A stretch of 64,000 bases of DNA from Amycolatopsis jiangsuensis (GCF_014204865.1 NZ_JACHMG010000001.1:1550001-1614000), one strand, 5' to 3'; counted from the stretch's first letter, positions 15,554-24,390 are shown. Notes: a model not told the origin generated them from the letters alone. A program made the numbers and translations.

Positions 15554-17584
15554 ATGACGACGACCCCGACGGCCACGGCGACCACGGCCATGGCCACCAC
15601 GGCGCTGCCGGCACTCGAAGAGTCGTTCCACGACGATCCGGCGGTCGTCCGCCGTGCCGCGACCGAGGACTACGCCGCGCACGTCGTGCCCAAGACCGCG
15701 CGAAGCGGCCGCTGGTCGATGTCGATGGCGTGGTACGCACTCGCCAGCGCCATGGCCTGGCTGATCACCGCCGGAGTGGCGGCCGTCGCGGTCGGCCCGG
15801 TGAACGCACTCATCGGCGCCGCTGCCTCGGTGGTCGCCTACAGCGTGCTCTGCGCTGCCATGTCGACCTATGCCGCACGCACGGGCACCAGCATCAACCT
15901 GTTCTCCCGCACGCTGTTCGGGCTGCGCGGCGGTGCGATCGCGACACTCGTCCTGTTCCTCATCGCGATCTTCTACGCCACTTTCGAGGGCTCGGTCGTC
16001 GCGCACGCGTTCCGCCTCAGCACCGGCAGCCTGCCGATGTGGTTCTGGTACCTGGCCGTCGTGGCCTACAGCGTGCCACTGGCCATCGGCGGGGTGCGGG
16101 CCTTCCTCGACAAGTTCAACGGCGCGCTGCTGCCGGTGTACATCATCGGCATGGCCGTCGCCGTGTTCTGGACGATCACCGCGAAGGGGTACCGGACCGA
16201 CTGGCTGCACACCGGCGGCGGCACCGCGGACGTCGCCGGCCCCGGCTGGCTCTACTCGTTCACCCTCTACATGGGCGTGTGGGTGCTGATGATGTTCGCC
16301 GGCGACATGGCCCGGCACGCGAAGGTCGAGGACCTGCGCTTCCACCGGTGGTTCACCTTCGGCCCGGTCTTCCACGGATTCACCCTGCTGCTCAACGCTT
16401 TCGTCGGGATCTTCCTCGCCGAACACCTGGTCGCCGGCGAGCTGACCGAACTGTCCGCTGTGGACGGCATGATCGCGCTGATGGGCGGCTGGGCCGTGGT
16501 GTTCATCTGGGTCACGCAAACGCGGATCAACACGGCCAACTACTACGTCGCCTCGAGCAACCTGGCGAACCTCGCCGGACGGCTCGTGCGGCGCAGCATC
16601 CCGCGCTGGCTGTGGGTCGTCGGCGTCGGCGTGCTCGTCTACCTGCTGATGCTCCAGGACGTGATCAGCAAACTGCAGATCGCGCTGGAGTACAGCGCCA
16701 TCATCACGGTGGCCTGGGTCGGCGTCGTCGTGGCGTACATGCTCTGGGCGAAGGTCCGCGGCATCGCCCCCGAGCACCTGGAGTACCGCCCTGGCCGGGT
16801 GCCGCCGGTGCACCGGCCCGCCGTGCTCACCTGGACGATCGGCACGGCCGCCGGAGTCGTGCTGCTCACCGTCTGCGGTCCGTTCGGGGCCACCTGGTAC
16901 GCACCGGCGACCTTCCTGATCGCGTTCGCCGGCTACTCCGCCGCCCTGCTCGTCTCGCGGGCGGACGCGGTCCTGTCCCGTCCCCACGACCCGCGGTCCG
17001 AAGTGGCCGATCCCTGGGCCTCGCGCATCCGCTGCCACACGTGTGGACTGTCCTATGTGGCCCAGGAGATGGACCGCGATCCGTCCGCGGAGCACCAGGC
17101 GATCTGCTGTGCGTGCGCCGCGGGGAGCCCGGCGTTCCTCGCCGCCGCTCGCCACGAAGCACTCCGTTCGACACGAGGAAAAACCACTGTGAAATGCCAG
17201 CTCGCCATCCGGGTCTTCGCGGTCTTCCTGAACCGCACCCCGCAACTGCGGGATCTGCTCGACCGCTGGGACCGCACGCTCGAATTCCGGCTCGCCGGAG
17301 AGCGCCCGTTCCACCTGGTGATCGAGAACGGGAAAGCAGGCGTCGCCGGGCATCCGGCCACCGACCCGGACATCGTCTTCGAAGCACCGGCGGCCCTGTT
17401 CCTGCGGATGATGCTCGATCCCGCGCTGGCGGACGAGGCGTATGTGAACAAGAAGTACGAGGTCCACGGGCCACCGCCGGACGCGACCCGCTTCCGGGTG
17501 CTGGGTGAACGGGTGCAGGAGTACCACCGGCTGTTCTTCGGTGTCCTGAAGAAGTCCGCGACGATCATTCTGCGAACGAGGTGA
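15554..17584 (+). CDS. NCS1-type permease fused to a zinc-ribbon and an SCP2-like C-terminal domain
   Basis: The 676-residue protein is far longer than a normal NCS1 permease (about 450-500 residues). Residues roughly 50-470 carry about twelve membrane helices with NCS1/cytosine-permease-like features (YAARTGTSINLFSRTLFG, of which TSINLFSRTLFG is typical, and WVTQTRINTANYYVASSN). Near residues 495-530, two pairs of cysteines, CHTCG and later CCAC, look like a zinc-ribbon. The last 120 or so residues (LNRTPQLRDLL, FRLAGERPFHLVIENG, GHPATDPDIVFEAP) match SCP2 sterol-carrier-like folds, which bind hydrophobic ligands. The C-terminal part is cytoplasmic by prediction. The operon continues with a molybdenum hydroxylase, so it may import a heterocycle and hand it on. 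The ATG at 15554 follows an AAGGGA ribosome site. Confidence 0.75.
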   Translation: MTTTPTATATTAMATTALPALEESFHDDPAVVRRAATEDYAAHVVPKTARSGRWSMSMAWYALASAMAWLITAGVAAVAVGPVNALIGAAASVVAYSVLCAAMSTYAARTGTSINLFSRTLFGLRGGAIATLVLFLIAIFYATFEGSVVAHAFRLSTGSLPMWFWYLAVVAYSVPLAIGGVRAFLDKFNGALLPVYIIGMAVAVFWTITAKGYRTDWLHTGGGTADVAGPGWLYSFTLYMGVWVLMMFAGDMARHAKVEDLRFHRWFTFGPVFHGFTLLLNAFVGIFLAEHLVAGELTELSAVDGMIALMGGWAVVFIWVTQTRINTANYYVASSNLANLAGRLVRRSIPRWLWVVGVGVLVYLLMLQDVISKLQIALEYSAIITVAWVGVVVAYMLWAKVRGIAPEHLEYRPGRVPPVHRPAVLTWTIGTAAGVVLLTVCGPFGATWYAPATFLIAFAGYSAALLVSRADAVLSRPHDPRSEVADPWASRIRCHTCGLSYVAQEMDRDPSAEHQAICCACAAGSPAFLAAARHEALRSTRGKTTVKCQLAIRVFAVFLNRTPQLRDLLDRWDRTLEFRLAGERPFHLVIENGKAGVAGHPATDPDIVFEAPAALFLRMMLDPALADEAYVNKKYEVHGPPPDATRFRVLGERVQEYHRLFFGVLKKSATIILRTR

Positions 17585-17590
17585 GCCCCG

Positions 17591-18478
17591 GTGCCCGTAC
17601 TGCTGTTCCAGCCTCAGGACTACCAGTTCCCGTCGACCGTGGAGGACCTGCTCGGCATTCTCGACCGCGACGGTGACAAGGCGCGGATCATCGCCGGGGG
17701 AACCACGATCCACGAACTCGCCTACCGCAAGGGAATGGGTGACGTGCGCACCCTCGTGGACGTGACGAGACTGCCGTGGGGGCGGATCGCCGTGGAGGGC
17801 GACGTGCTCCGCATCGGTGCCACGGCCACGTTCACCGAACTCGCCGCCCACGTCCGCGCCACCGCGCCACGCCGGCTCGCCATCCTCACCGACGCGATCG
17901 CGGGTATCCGCCCGATGCAGATCCGCAACGTCGGGACCGTCGGCGGCAGCATCTGTTCCAGCCTGCCCTTCTTCGACCTGCCGGCCGCGTTCGCCGCCCT
18001 CGGCGCCTCGGTGACCACGCGCCGGCTCGGCGAGCAGGCCCGTACCACGCCGATCGAGCAGTTCTTCTGGGACTTCTTCCTGCCCGACCTGCGCTTCGGG
18101 GAGGTACTGACCGAAGTGGACCTGCCGGTGCCGCCACCGGGCACCGGCGGATCGTTCCAGAAGTTCGAATCGAACTCCGTCGACTGGGCCCTGATCAGCA
18201 TCGGCGTCCAGGTCCGGATCGAGGCGGACCGGTTCACCGAGGTCCGGATCGCGCTCGGCGGCGGCATCGGCCGCAAGGTCGTGCGGGCGGGCACCGCGGA
18301 GCAGGCGCTGCTCGGCCGTCCGGCGACCGCCGCGGAGATCAGCGAGGCCGCCCGTCACGTCACCGCGGACGTCCGGGCGTTCAGCGACTTCCGCGGCTCC
18401 GCCGAATTCCGCAACCACCTGCTCAGGACCTATCTCACCCGATGCCTCACGCAGGCGACCCGGAGGGCTGCCCGATGA
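17591..18478 (+). CDS. Molybdenum hydroxylase FAD-binding subunit (CoxM/XdhB type)
   Basis: The 295-residue protein is the flavin subunit of a three-subunit xanthine-dehydrogenase-family enzyme. IIAGGTTI is the first FAD-binding loop, and IRNVGTVGGSICSSLPFFDLP, with its NVGTVGGS core, is the second. The C-terminal CO-dehydrogenase flavoprotein domain is present. It passes electrons from the iron-sulfur subunit through FAD to an acceptor. The GTG at 17591 lies six bases after the permease stop, and the stop codon overlaps the next start (ATGA). Subunit order FAD, 2Fe-2S, molybdopterin is the common cox/ndh-type arrangement. It acts in the cytoplasm. Confidence 0.9.
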   Translation: MPVLLFQPQDYQFPSTVEDLLGILDRDGDKARIIAGGTTIHELAYRKGMGDVRTLVDVTRLPWGRIAVEGDVLRIGATATFTELAAHVRATAPRRLAILTDAIAGIRPMQIRNVGTVGGSICSSLPFFDLPAAFAALGASVTTRRLGEQARTTPIEQFFWDFFLPDLRFGEVLTEVDLPVPPPGTGGSFQKFESNSVDWALISIGVQVRIEADRFTEVRIALGGGIGRKVVRAGTAEQALLGRPATAAEISEAARHVTADVRAFSDFRGSAEFRNHLLRTYLTRCLTQATRRAAR

Positions 18479-18969
18479 CCCCACCCACCGGCACCGACCG
18501 GATCCTCACCCTGGTCGTGAACGGAGACCCGGTCACCGTGGCGGCCGGCACCTACGAAAGCCTCAACACCGTGCTCCGCGACCGGCTCGACCTGACCGGA
18601 ACCAAACGTGGCTGCGACACCGGCGGATGCGGCACCTGCACGGTGCAGGTCGACGGACAGGCGGTCTACTCCTGCATGTATCCCGCGCGGCGCGCGGAGG
18701 GCAGGTCGGTCAGCACGATCGAGGGGGTGTCCCGCAACGGCGAGCTCCATCCCGTGCAGCAGGCGCTGGTCGACGGCGGCGGAGTCCAGTGCGGCTACTG
18801 CACTCCCGGCGTCGTGATGGCCACCCTGGCGATCTACGCGGAGAACCCGGGCGCCACCGCCGACGATCTGGCCGAGGAACTCGCCGGAAACCTCTGCCGC
18901 TGCACCGGTTACGTCAAGTTGATCGAGGCGCTCGCCGCGGCCCGCTCCGATGTCCAGGGAGAGCAGTAA
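18475..18969 (+). CDS. Molybdenum hydroxylase 2Fe-2S subunit (CoxS/XdhC type)
   Basis: The 164-residue protein has both expected iron-sulfur centres. GCDTGGCGTCTV with a later SCMYP gives the plant-ferredoxin-like N-terminal cluster, and QCGYCTPG with NLCRCTGY gives the C-terminal helical cluster. All eight cysteines are present. It wires the molybdenum centre to the FAD subunit. The ATG overlaps the previous stop by four bases and the stop shares one base with the next start, so the three subunits are translationally coupled and probably made in equal amounts. Confidence 0.95.
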   Translation: MTPPTGTDRILTLVVNGDPVTVAAGTYESLNTVLRDRLDLTGTKRGCDTGGCGTCTVQVDGQAVYSCMYPARRAEGRSVSTIEGVSRNGELHPVQQALVDGGGVQCGYCTPGVVMATLAIYAENPGATADDLAEELAGNLCRCTGYVKLIEALAAARSDVQGEQ

Positions 18970-21329
18970 TGACCGAAACGCTGCCGGCACCGGCCGGTGT
19001 CCCCGCCGAGTACCGCAACATCGGACGGCGGGTCCCGAAGTTCGACGCGGTGCACAAGACCACCGGGCACCTCAAGTTCGTGGGTGACATCCAGCTCCCC
19101 CGGATGCTGGAGATCAAGATCCTGCGCAGCCCCCATCCGCACGCGAGGATCCGGCGGATCGACACCTCGAAAGCCGTGGCGATCCCCGGGGTGAAAGCGA
19201 TCATCACGCACGAGGACGCGCCGTCGCACCCGTACGGCCGGGAGTTCGCCCTTCCACCGGAGTACATGCCGCGGGACAACTTCGTCATCCCGGACAAGGC
19301 GAGGTACGTGGGCGACGTGGTGGCCGCGGTCGCCGCTACCACCCCGGACGTCGCGGCGCGAGCTGTCGCCGCCATCGAGGTGGAGTACGAGAAGCTGCCC
19401 GCGTCCCTCGATCCGTTCGCCGCGATCGCTTCGGGTGCGCCCCGGATCCACGACACCGTCGCCTGGGGCGAGGAGGTCGACCACCTCGACGGCAACGTGC
19501 TGCGCACCGTCTCGATGGGGGTGGGAGACGTCGAACAGGGCTTCGCCGACGCCGACGTCGTCATCGAGAACACTTTCACCGTCCCGAAACAGCAGCAGAG
19601 CCCGATGGAACGGCGCTGCATCGTGGTCGACCCGCTCCCCGACGGCCGGCTGGAGGTGTGGTGCACGACCCAGTCGATCCACGGGCTGCGCCACAACCTC
19701 GCGCGGGCACTGGGAATTCCCTACAGCCGCATCAACGTGCACCAGACCTTCCTCGGCGGCGCTTTCGGCGCCCGCCTCGACATGAACGTCGACGAGCCGA
19801 TCGCGGCGCTGCTGGCGCTGAAGTCGGGGCTGCCCGTCCGGCTGCAGCTCACCCGTGAAGAGGACATGATGTCCACGAGCAGGCATCCGGCGACGGTCCG
19901 GCTCAAAACCGGCGCGAAGCGGGACGGGACGCTCGTCGCGCACGAGATGGAAGCCCACGTCGACACCGGGGCCTACGCCTGTTCGGGAGAATGGGTCACG
20001 AAGTGCATGGGCGGCTGGTTCATGTCGATGTACCGGGTGGCGCACCAGCGTTTCACCGGCCACGTCATCTACACCAACACCCCGCCTGCGGCCGGGTTCC
20101 GCGGTTTCGGCAACCCGCAGGCGAACGTTCCGGTCGAGTCCCACATGGACCTGCTCGCCGACCGGCTGGGCATCGACCCGGTGGAGATCCGGCTGCGCAA
20201 CTACATCCGCGAAGGCGACGCCTACTACGCCCAGGGCCCCAACGTCGTCGACTACATCAAGAGCTGCGGGGTCGAGCAGATCCTCACCTCGGGCGCGAAA
20301 CGGATCGGCTGGGACCGCCGGGCCGGGTTCGCCGGTCAAGGGGACCGCAAGATCCGCAAGGGCATCGGGCTCGGGCGGGCGTTCCACACCTCCGGCTGCG
20401 GGCAGGCGAACGAGGTCTCCGACATCCTCGAATACGCCGGCAGCGTGGTGAAGATCAACGAGGACGGGACCGCGAACCTGACGACCGCGCTCATCGACAT
20501 GGGCACCGGGAACCTGATGGGACACGCGCAGATCGTGGCCGAGGTCCTCGGGCTGCGAGCCGAGGACGTGCTCGTCAGCAGCACCGACACCGACTCCTCC
20601 CCCTACGACGTCGTCACCCACGCCAGCCGGAGCACCTACGTCTCCGGCATGGTGGCCAAGCTCGCGGCGGAGAAGGTGCGCGACCGGCTCACCGAGCTGG
20701 CGGGCCGGATCCTCGACGCGGATCCCGGGGACATCGTGCTCGGCGGCGGCCGCGCCACGGTACGGGGCACCGGCGGTGCCGCGGACGCGTCCGTGTCGAT
20801 CGAGGAGATCGCGCGGACCGCCCAGATGCGCCAGTGGGGCACGATCATGGCGGAGGCGAGCGAGCGGGCGGTGACGACGGCCTCCCACTTCACCTGCAAG
20901 TTCGTCGAGGTGTCGGTGGACACCGAGACCGGGCACGTCACCGTGGACCGGGTCGTCGCCGGCTCCGACGTGGGCCAGGTGATCAATCCGGTCCTGGTCG
21001 AGGGGCAGATCCACGGCGGGGCGGCGCAGGCCTTCGGCTACGCCCTGCTGGAGGAGATCCAGGTCGACCGCGAAACCGGGCGGACGCTGAACCCGGACTA
21101 CCTGAACTACAAGATCTTCACCTCCCGGGACGCCTGCCGCGACTTCGACGTGTTCTTCGCCGACACCTACGAGGACAGCGGTCCCTTCGGGGCGAAGGGC
21201 ATCGGTGAGTCCGCGAACAACGACGGCGCCAGCGCGATCGTCAACGCGGTCGCCAACGCGATCGGCGTGCACATCAAGGACCTGCCGCTGACCCCCGAGA
21301 AAGTCCTTCGCGCGCTGGGGAAGCTGTGA
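18969..21329 (+). CDS. Molybdenum hydroxylase molybdopterin-binding large subunit (CoxL/XdhA type)
   Basis: The 786-residue catalytic subunit begins with the aldehyde-oxidase/xanthine-dehydrogenase a/b hammerhead domain (DAVHKTTGHLKFVGDIQLPRM, with VGDIQLPRM typical). The molybdopterin-binding domain follows, with QTFLGGAFGAR, GFRGFGNPQANVPVE and, near the C-terminus, GAKGIGESANND containing the conserved catalytic Glu. The active-site loop before the Glu is not the selenocysteine-like CO-dehydrogenase motif AYRCSFR, so CO oxidation is unlikely. A hydroxylase of a purine, nicotinate-like or other N-heterocycle, or of an aldehyde, fits better. Maturation genes for the molybdenum cofactor are not in the window. 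It is probably induced through the promoter at 15428-15456. Confidence 0.93.
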   Translation: MTETLPAPAGVPAEYRNIGRRVPKFDAVHKTTGHLKFVGDIQLPRMLEIKILRSPHPHARIRRIDTSKAVAIPGVKAIITHEDAPSHPYGREFALPPEYMPRDNFVIPDKARYVGDVVAAVAATTPDVAARAVAAIEVEYEKLPASLDPFAAIASGAPRIHDTVAWGEEVDHLDGNVLRTVSMGVGDVEQGFADADVVIENTFTVPKQQQSPMERRCIVVDPLPDGRLEVWCTTQSIHGLRHNLARALGIPYSRINVHQTFLGGAFGARLDMNVDEPIAALLALKSGLPVRLQLTREEDMMSTSRHPATVRLKTGAKRDGTLVAHEMEAHVDTGAYACSGEWVTKCMGGWFMSMYRVAHQRFTGHVIYTNTPPAAGFRGFGNPQANVPVESHMDLLADRLGIDPVEIRLRNYIREGDAYYAQGPNVVDYIKSCGVEQILTSGAKRIGWDRRAGFAGQGDRKIRKGIGLGRAFHTSGCGQANEVSDILEYAGSVVKINEDGTANLTTALIDMGTGNLMGHAQIVAEVLGLRAEDVLVSSTDTDSSPYDVVTHASRSTYVSGMVAKLAAEKVRDRLTELAGRILDADPGDIVLGGGRATVRGTGGAADASVSIEEIARTAQMRQWGTIMAEASERAVTTASHFTCKFVEVSVDTETGHVTVDRVVAGSDVGQVINPVLVEGQIHGGAAQAFGYALLEEIQVDRETGRTLNPDYLNYKIFTSRDACRDFDVFFADTYEDSGPFGAKGIGESANNDGASAIVNAVANAIGVHIKDLPLTPEKVLRALGKL

Positions 21330-21338
21330 GGTGAAGCC

Positions 21339-22370
21339 GTGGTGGAACACCCGTGGCCGCGGTTCGGCGTGCTGTTCCACGGCTGGGCGACGGCGGACCG
21401 CGAGGACAGCGCGGTCCTCGGCGAGGCCTGCCGCTCGGCCGTCCTCGCCGACCGGCTGGGGTTCGACGTCGCGTGGTTCACCGAGCAGCACGCCCCGATG
21501 TTCGGCGCGATCTCCGGGCGCATCGCGGCGCCGCATCTGCTCATAGCACGGCTGGCGGGGGAAACCGAGCACATCGGGCTCGGGACCGCGGTCCGGTTGA
21601 TCGTCGAACAGACGCCTCGGCAGCTCGCCGAGGAGTTCGTGACCCTGGACCTGCTGACGGCGGGACGTGCCTGGTACGGCATCGGCGCCGGCCGGGGTGA
21701 TCCGGCGCTCGGCGCCGCCGGCCGGGCTCGTCGCCGGGACACGTTCCGGCGACGGGCACGCGAGCTGACCGAAATCCTTCGCACCGGCGGAGAAGGCCAC
21801 GAGCTCGGTCTGCGGATCCGGGACCTGTCGGCGCGGGTGCTCGTGGCCTCGGCCGGCGAGCAGTCGATCGCGTTCGCGGCGAGAAACGGGCTCGGGTACT
21901 TCGTCGGGATGTTCGGCGGGCACCGTCATCCCGGGCTGACCCGAGACTTCCGCGACCTCGGCGGGCGAGGTCCCGTGCGGGCCGCGCGCCTGGTGTTCGT
22001 CGCGGAGGACGACCGGACCGCGCACCGGGCGGTAGCGGATGCCGCGCAGTACTTCTGGGCCCATTTCACGCCGCCTTCGCCCGCGTGGCACGAGCGCGTT
22101 CGCGCCTGGCAGGGCGACTGGCGGACGGACGACATCTGCGCCCAACTCGGCTGGGTCGTCGGCGGGCCCGCGACCGTCGCACGCAGGCTCGCCGACTACA
22201 TCGGGGACTGCCGGCTCGACGCGCTCGACGTTTCCTTCCAGGTGCCCGGTCTTCCCGCGGAACGGGCGGACCGGTCGATGGCACTGTTCGCCCAGGAGGT
22301 GGTGCCCCGGGTGCGGGCCGGGTTGTCATCCCCGGCCCGCACCGGCCGCGACCTCACCGCTGCGAGGTGA
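21339..22370 (+). CDS. LLM-class (luciferase-like) flavin-dependent oxidoreductase
   Basis: The 343-residue TIM-barrel flavoenzyme has the bacterial-luciferase-like signatures LADRLGFDVAWFTEQH, IGLGTAVRLIVEQTPRQLAEEF (within which PRQLAEE is diagnostic) and GRAWYGIGAGRG. Relatives are FMNH2-dependent monooxygenases that open rings or remove sulfonate or nitro groups, or F420-dependent dehydrogenases. It follows the large hydroxylase subunit after nine bases and is the last gene of that operon. A monooxygenase acting on the hydroxylated product is therefore plausible. No flavin reductase partner is seen. Its 3' end overlaps the converging ammonia-lyase gene by 17 bp. The start is a GTG. Confidence 0.82.
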   Translation: MVEHPWPRFGVLFHGWATADREDSAVLGEACRSAVLADRLGFDVAWFTEQHAPMFGAISGRIAAPHLLIARLAGETEHIGLGTAVRLIVEQTPRQLAEEFVTLDLLTAGRAWYGIGAGRGDPALGAAGRARRRDTFRRRARELTEILRTGGEGHELGLRIRDLSARVLVASAGEQSIAFAARNGLGYFVGMFGGHRHPGLTRDFRDLGGRGPVRAARLVFVAEDDRTAHRAVADAAQYFWAHFTPPSPAWHERVRAWQGDWRTDDICAQLGWVVGGPATVARRLADYIGDCRLDALDVSFQVPGLPAERADRSMALFAQEVVPRVRAGLSSPARTGRDLTAAR

Positions 22371-23319
22371 TCAGTTCCGCGAAGCGTTCCGGGCTGACGT
22401 TGCCGCCGCTGATGATGACCCCGATCCGCCCGGACGCGGGTACCTGTCCGCTGAGCAGCGCGGCCAGACCGGTCGCGCCGCTCGGCTCGAGGACGAGCTT
22501 GAGGCGCTCGAAGGCGAACCGCATCGCCTCGCGCACGGTGCCGTCGGAGACCAACGCGATGTCGTCGACGAGGTCCCGGTTGATCGAGAAGGTCAGCTCG
22601 CCAGGGGTCGAGGAGGCCTGGCCGTCGGCGATGGTCCTGGGCACCGGGATCTCGACGCGCTCGCCGGCTTCGAGCGAGCGCTTGGTGTCGTCGCCCTCCG
22701 CCGGTTCCACGCCGACGACCCGGATACCGGGCCGCAGCGCCTTCGCCGCCGTCGCGCTGCCCGCGATGAGACCGCCGCCGCCGACCGGGACGACCAGACT
22801 GTCCAGCGAACCGGCCTCTTCGAGCAGTTCCAGCGCGGCCGTGCCCTGTCCGGCGATCACGTGCGGGTGTTCGTAGGGCGGGATCAGCGCCAGACCCCGC
22901 TCGGCGGCCAGCGCCTCGCCGAGTGCCACCCGGTCGCCGGTGTAGCGGTCGTAGGTGACGATCTCGGCGCCGTACCCCTTCGTGGCGTCCACTTTGGACT
23001 TCGGCGCGTCCTCCGGGACGAGGATGACCGCGCTGCTGCCGAGTTCGCGCGCGGCGAGCGCGACGGCCTGGGCGTGGTTGCCCGACGAATAGGCGGCGAT
23101 GCCCTTGGCCAGCTGGTCCGGGGACAGCCGGGAGGCCGCGTTGTAGGCGCCGCGGAACTTGAAGGCCCCGATGCGCTGGAAGTTCTCACACTTCAGCAGG
23201 ACTTCGGCGCCGACGAGAGAGTCGAGGGTGCGGGAACGCACGACGGGGGTCCGGTGGGCGACCCCGGCCAGGCGGGCGGCGGCGTCGCGGATGTCGTCGA
23301 GGGTCACAGGCGGGGTCAT
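22354..23319 (-). CDS. PLP-dependent serine/threonine (or 3-hydroxyaspartate) ammonia-lyase
   Basis: The 321-residue fold-type II PLP enzyme resembles catabolic threonine dehydratase and threo-3-hydroxyaspartate dehydratase and lacks the C-terminal ACT domain of biosynthetic IlvA. Key segments are FKFRGAYNA with the Schiff-base Lys, YSSGNHAQAVALAA binding the substrate carboxylate, and PVGGGGLIAGSA binding the phosphate. It deaminates a beta-hydroxy amino acid to a 2-oxo acid through an enamine/imine intermediate. That is the species RidA proteins hydrolyse, and a ridA-like gene lies in the same operon. The start overlaps the stop of the regulator gene by four bases. Substrate choice between L-threonine/serine and hydroxyaspartate cannot be read from sequence alone. 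Confidence 0.88.
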   Translation of the reverse strand: MTPPVTLDDIRDAAARLAGVAHRTPVVRSRTLDSLVGAEVLLKCENFQRIGAFKFRGAYNAASRLSPDQLAKGIAAYSSGNHAQAVALAARELGSSAVILVPEDAPKSKVDATKGYGAEIVTYDRYTGDRVALGEALAAERGLALIPPYEHPHVIAGQGTAALELLEEAGSLDSLVVPVGGGGLIAGSATAAKALRPGIRVVGVEPAEGDDTKRSLEAGERVEIPVPRTIADGQASSTPGELTFSINRDLVDDIALVSDGTVREAMRFAFERLKLVLEPSGATGLAALLSGQVPASGRIGVIISGGNVSPERFAELITSQR

Positions 23320-23960
23320 GATGCTCCTTGGTCACGGATTTCGGCGAGATAGCTGTAGGCGGACGCGCGGGAGATCCCGATCCGGGCGGCGACCTGGGGC
23401 ACCGCCCGGCGGACGGCGAAGACACCACGCCGATGCAGGCTGCGGAACAACTCGAGGCGTTCGTCGCGGCCCAGCGCCGCCCACGGCTTGTTCAGCCGCA
23501 GCTGGTGTTCGTCCACGATCGCGTCGACCACGGCGTCGACATCGTCCCCGAACGTCGTGGTCGGCGTTTCCTCGACGGTCCCGACGTCGGCGAGCTCGCC
23601 GACCAGGGTCCGCAGCTGCCCGAGCGCGGTCACGTCGAGGTTCACGCACAACGCGCCGAACACCGCCCCGCCGCTGTCGCGCACCAGCATCGTCGAGGAC
23701 TTCACCAGCTTCCCCGACGCCGTGCGGGTGACGTAGTTGAGCTGGTCCTCCGCCTCGTCCCCGCGCGCCAGCAGACCCATGCCGATCTCGCTCATCGACC
23801 CGCCGACGCTGCGTTCGGTGACCGACCCGGCGATGGCCACCACCGACCTGTCCGGACGGCGGAAGTCGTGCACGACCACCTCGCAGAACGAACCCAACGT
23901 CGCCGCCATGCCTTCGGCCACCGGGGCGAGCGCGGCGAGAATCGCGTCCCGCTCAGACAT
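23316..23960 (-). CDS. YheO/DauR-type PAS-HTH transcriptional regulator
   Basis: The 214-residue protein has an N-terminal YheO-like PAS domain (about residues 15-125; FCEVVVHDFR, and GALCVNLDVTAL). The C-terminal HTH_22-type DNA-binding region includes VPQVAARIGISRASAYSYL. DauR, a characterised member, controls D-arginine catabolism, and other relatives sit beside amino-acid-degrading genes, as here. It is flanked by a RidA-like gene (8-bp overlap) and the PLP ammonia-lyase (4-bp overlap), so it very likely regulates this three-gene operon. A 7-bp-arm inverted repeat over the operon promoter is the likely target. The ATG at 23960 is chosen because the longer frame runs into the RidA gene. 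Confidence 0.85.
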   Translation of the reverse strand: MSERDAILAALAPVAEGMAATLGSFCEVVVHDFRRPDRSVVAIAGSVTERSVGGSMSEIGMGLLARGDEAEDQLNYVTRTASGKLVKSSTMLVRDSGGAVFGALCVNLDVTALGQLRTLVGELADVGTVEETPTTTFGDDVDAVVDAIVDEHQLRLNKPWAALGRDERLELFRSLHRRGVFAVRRAVPQVAARIGISRASAYSYLAEIRDQGAS

Positions 23961-24306
23961 CGCGCACCCGGGCGATGGCCTCGACCTCGACGACACCGCC
24001 GTAGGGCAGCGCAGCCGCGCCGACGCAGCTGCGAGCCGGCCGGGGCTCGGCGAAGAACTCCTCGTAGACCCGGTTGAGGCCGGCCCGGTCCGAGATGTCG
24101 GTCAGGTACGCAACGACCTTCACCACATCGGCCCGGCTCGCCCCCACCGAACCCAGTGCGGCGTCGAGGTTCGCGAACGCCTGGACGCATTCGGCGGCGA
24201 ACCCGCCCGCCGCCAGTTCGCCCGTCCCCGTCACACCGAGCCGCCCGGACACGGTCACGAGATCACCACTGCGAAACGCGGCGGGATAAGGATGTTCGCT
24301 GGTCAC
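23953..24306 (-). CDS. RidA/YjgF-family enamine/imine deaminase
   Basis: The 117-residue protein has the RidA trimer-forming fold: LVTVSGRLG near residue 20, a middle ADVVKVVAYLTD segment and the C-terminal RSCVGAAALPYGGVVEVEAIA, whose VGAAALPYGGVVEVEA core is typical. The usual catalytic Arg is represented by RSCVG. RidA proteins hydrolyse reactive 2-aminoacrylate-type intermediates released by PLP dehydratases, which matches the ammonia-lyase two genes on. The GTG at 24306 lies nine bases after a TATACA -10 box, suggesting a leaderless start; the longer frame from 24360 would pass through the promoter and operator. Its stop overlaps the regulator gene by eight bases. Confidence 0.85.
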   Translation of the reverse strand: MTSEHPYPAAFRSGDLVTVSGRLGVTGTGELAAGGFAAECVQAFANLDAALGSVGASRADVVKVVAYLTDISDRAGLNRVYEEFFAEPRPARSCVGAAALPYGGVVEVEAIARVRDV

Positions 24307-24315
24307 CAGACAGAC

Positions 24316-24343
24316 TGTATAATCTCTGGACTGAATGTCCAGA
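24316..24343 (-). promoter_or_regulatory. Promoter and inverted-repeat operator of the RidA/ammonia-lyase operon
   Basis: TATACA on the minus strand (24321-24316) ends nine bases before the GTG start. Immediately upstream, TCTGGAC (24325-24331) and GTCCAGA (24337-24343) form a 7-bp-arm inverted repeat with a 5-bp spacer. The position suggests repression or activation by the YheO-type regulator in the operon. I see no good -35 box. Confidence 0.6.
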
Positions 24344-24390
24344 TGGTGCCGGTCACACACACTCCGGGCGCGTCATGACCGGCGCGGCCG

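Noticed and set aside
15245..18484. 1079-codon minus-strand frame opposite the permease and FAD-subunit genes
   Set aside because: Shadow frame. The plus strand carries clear NCS1 and molybdenum-hydroxylase genes with overlapping starts and stops.
18969..21329. Carbon monoxide dehydrogenase (form I CoxL)
   Set aside because: The Cys-containing active-site loop of form I CoxL is absent, and the neighbouring permease points to an organic substrate.
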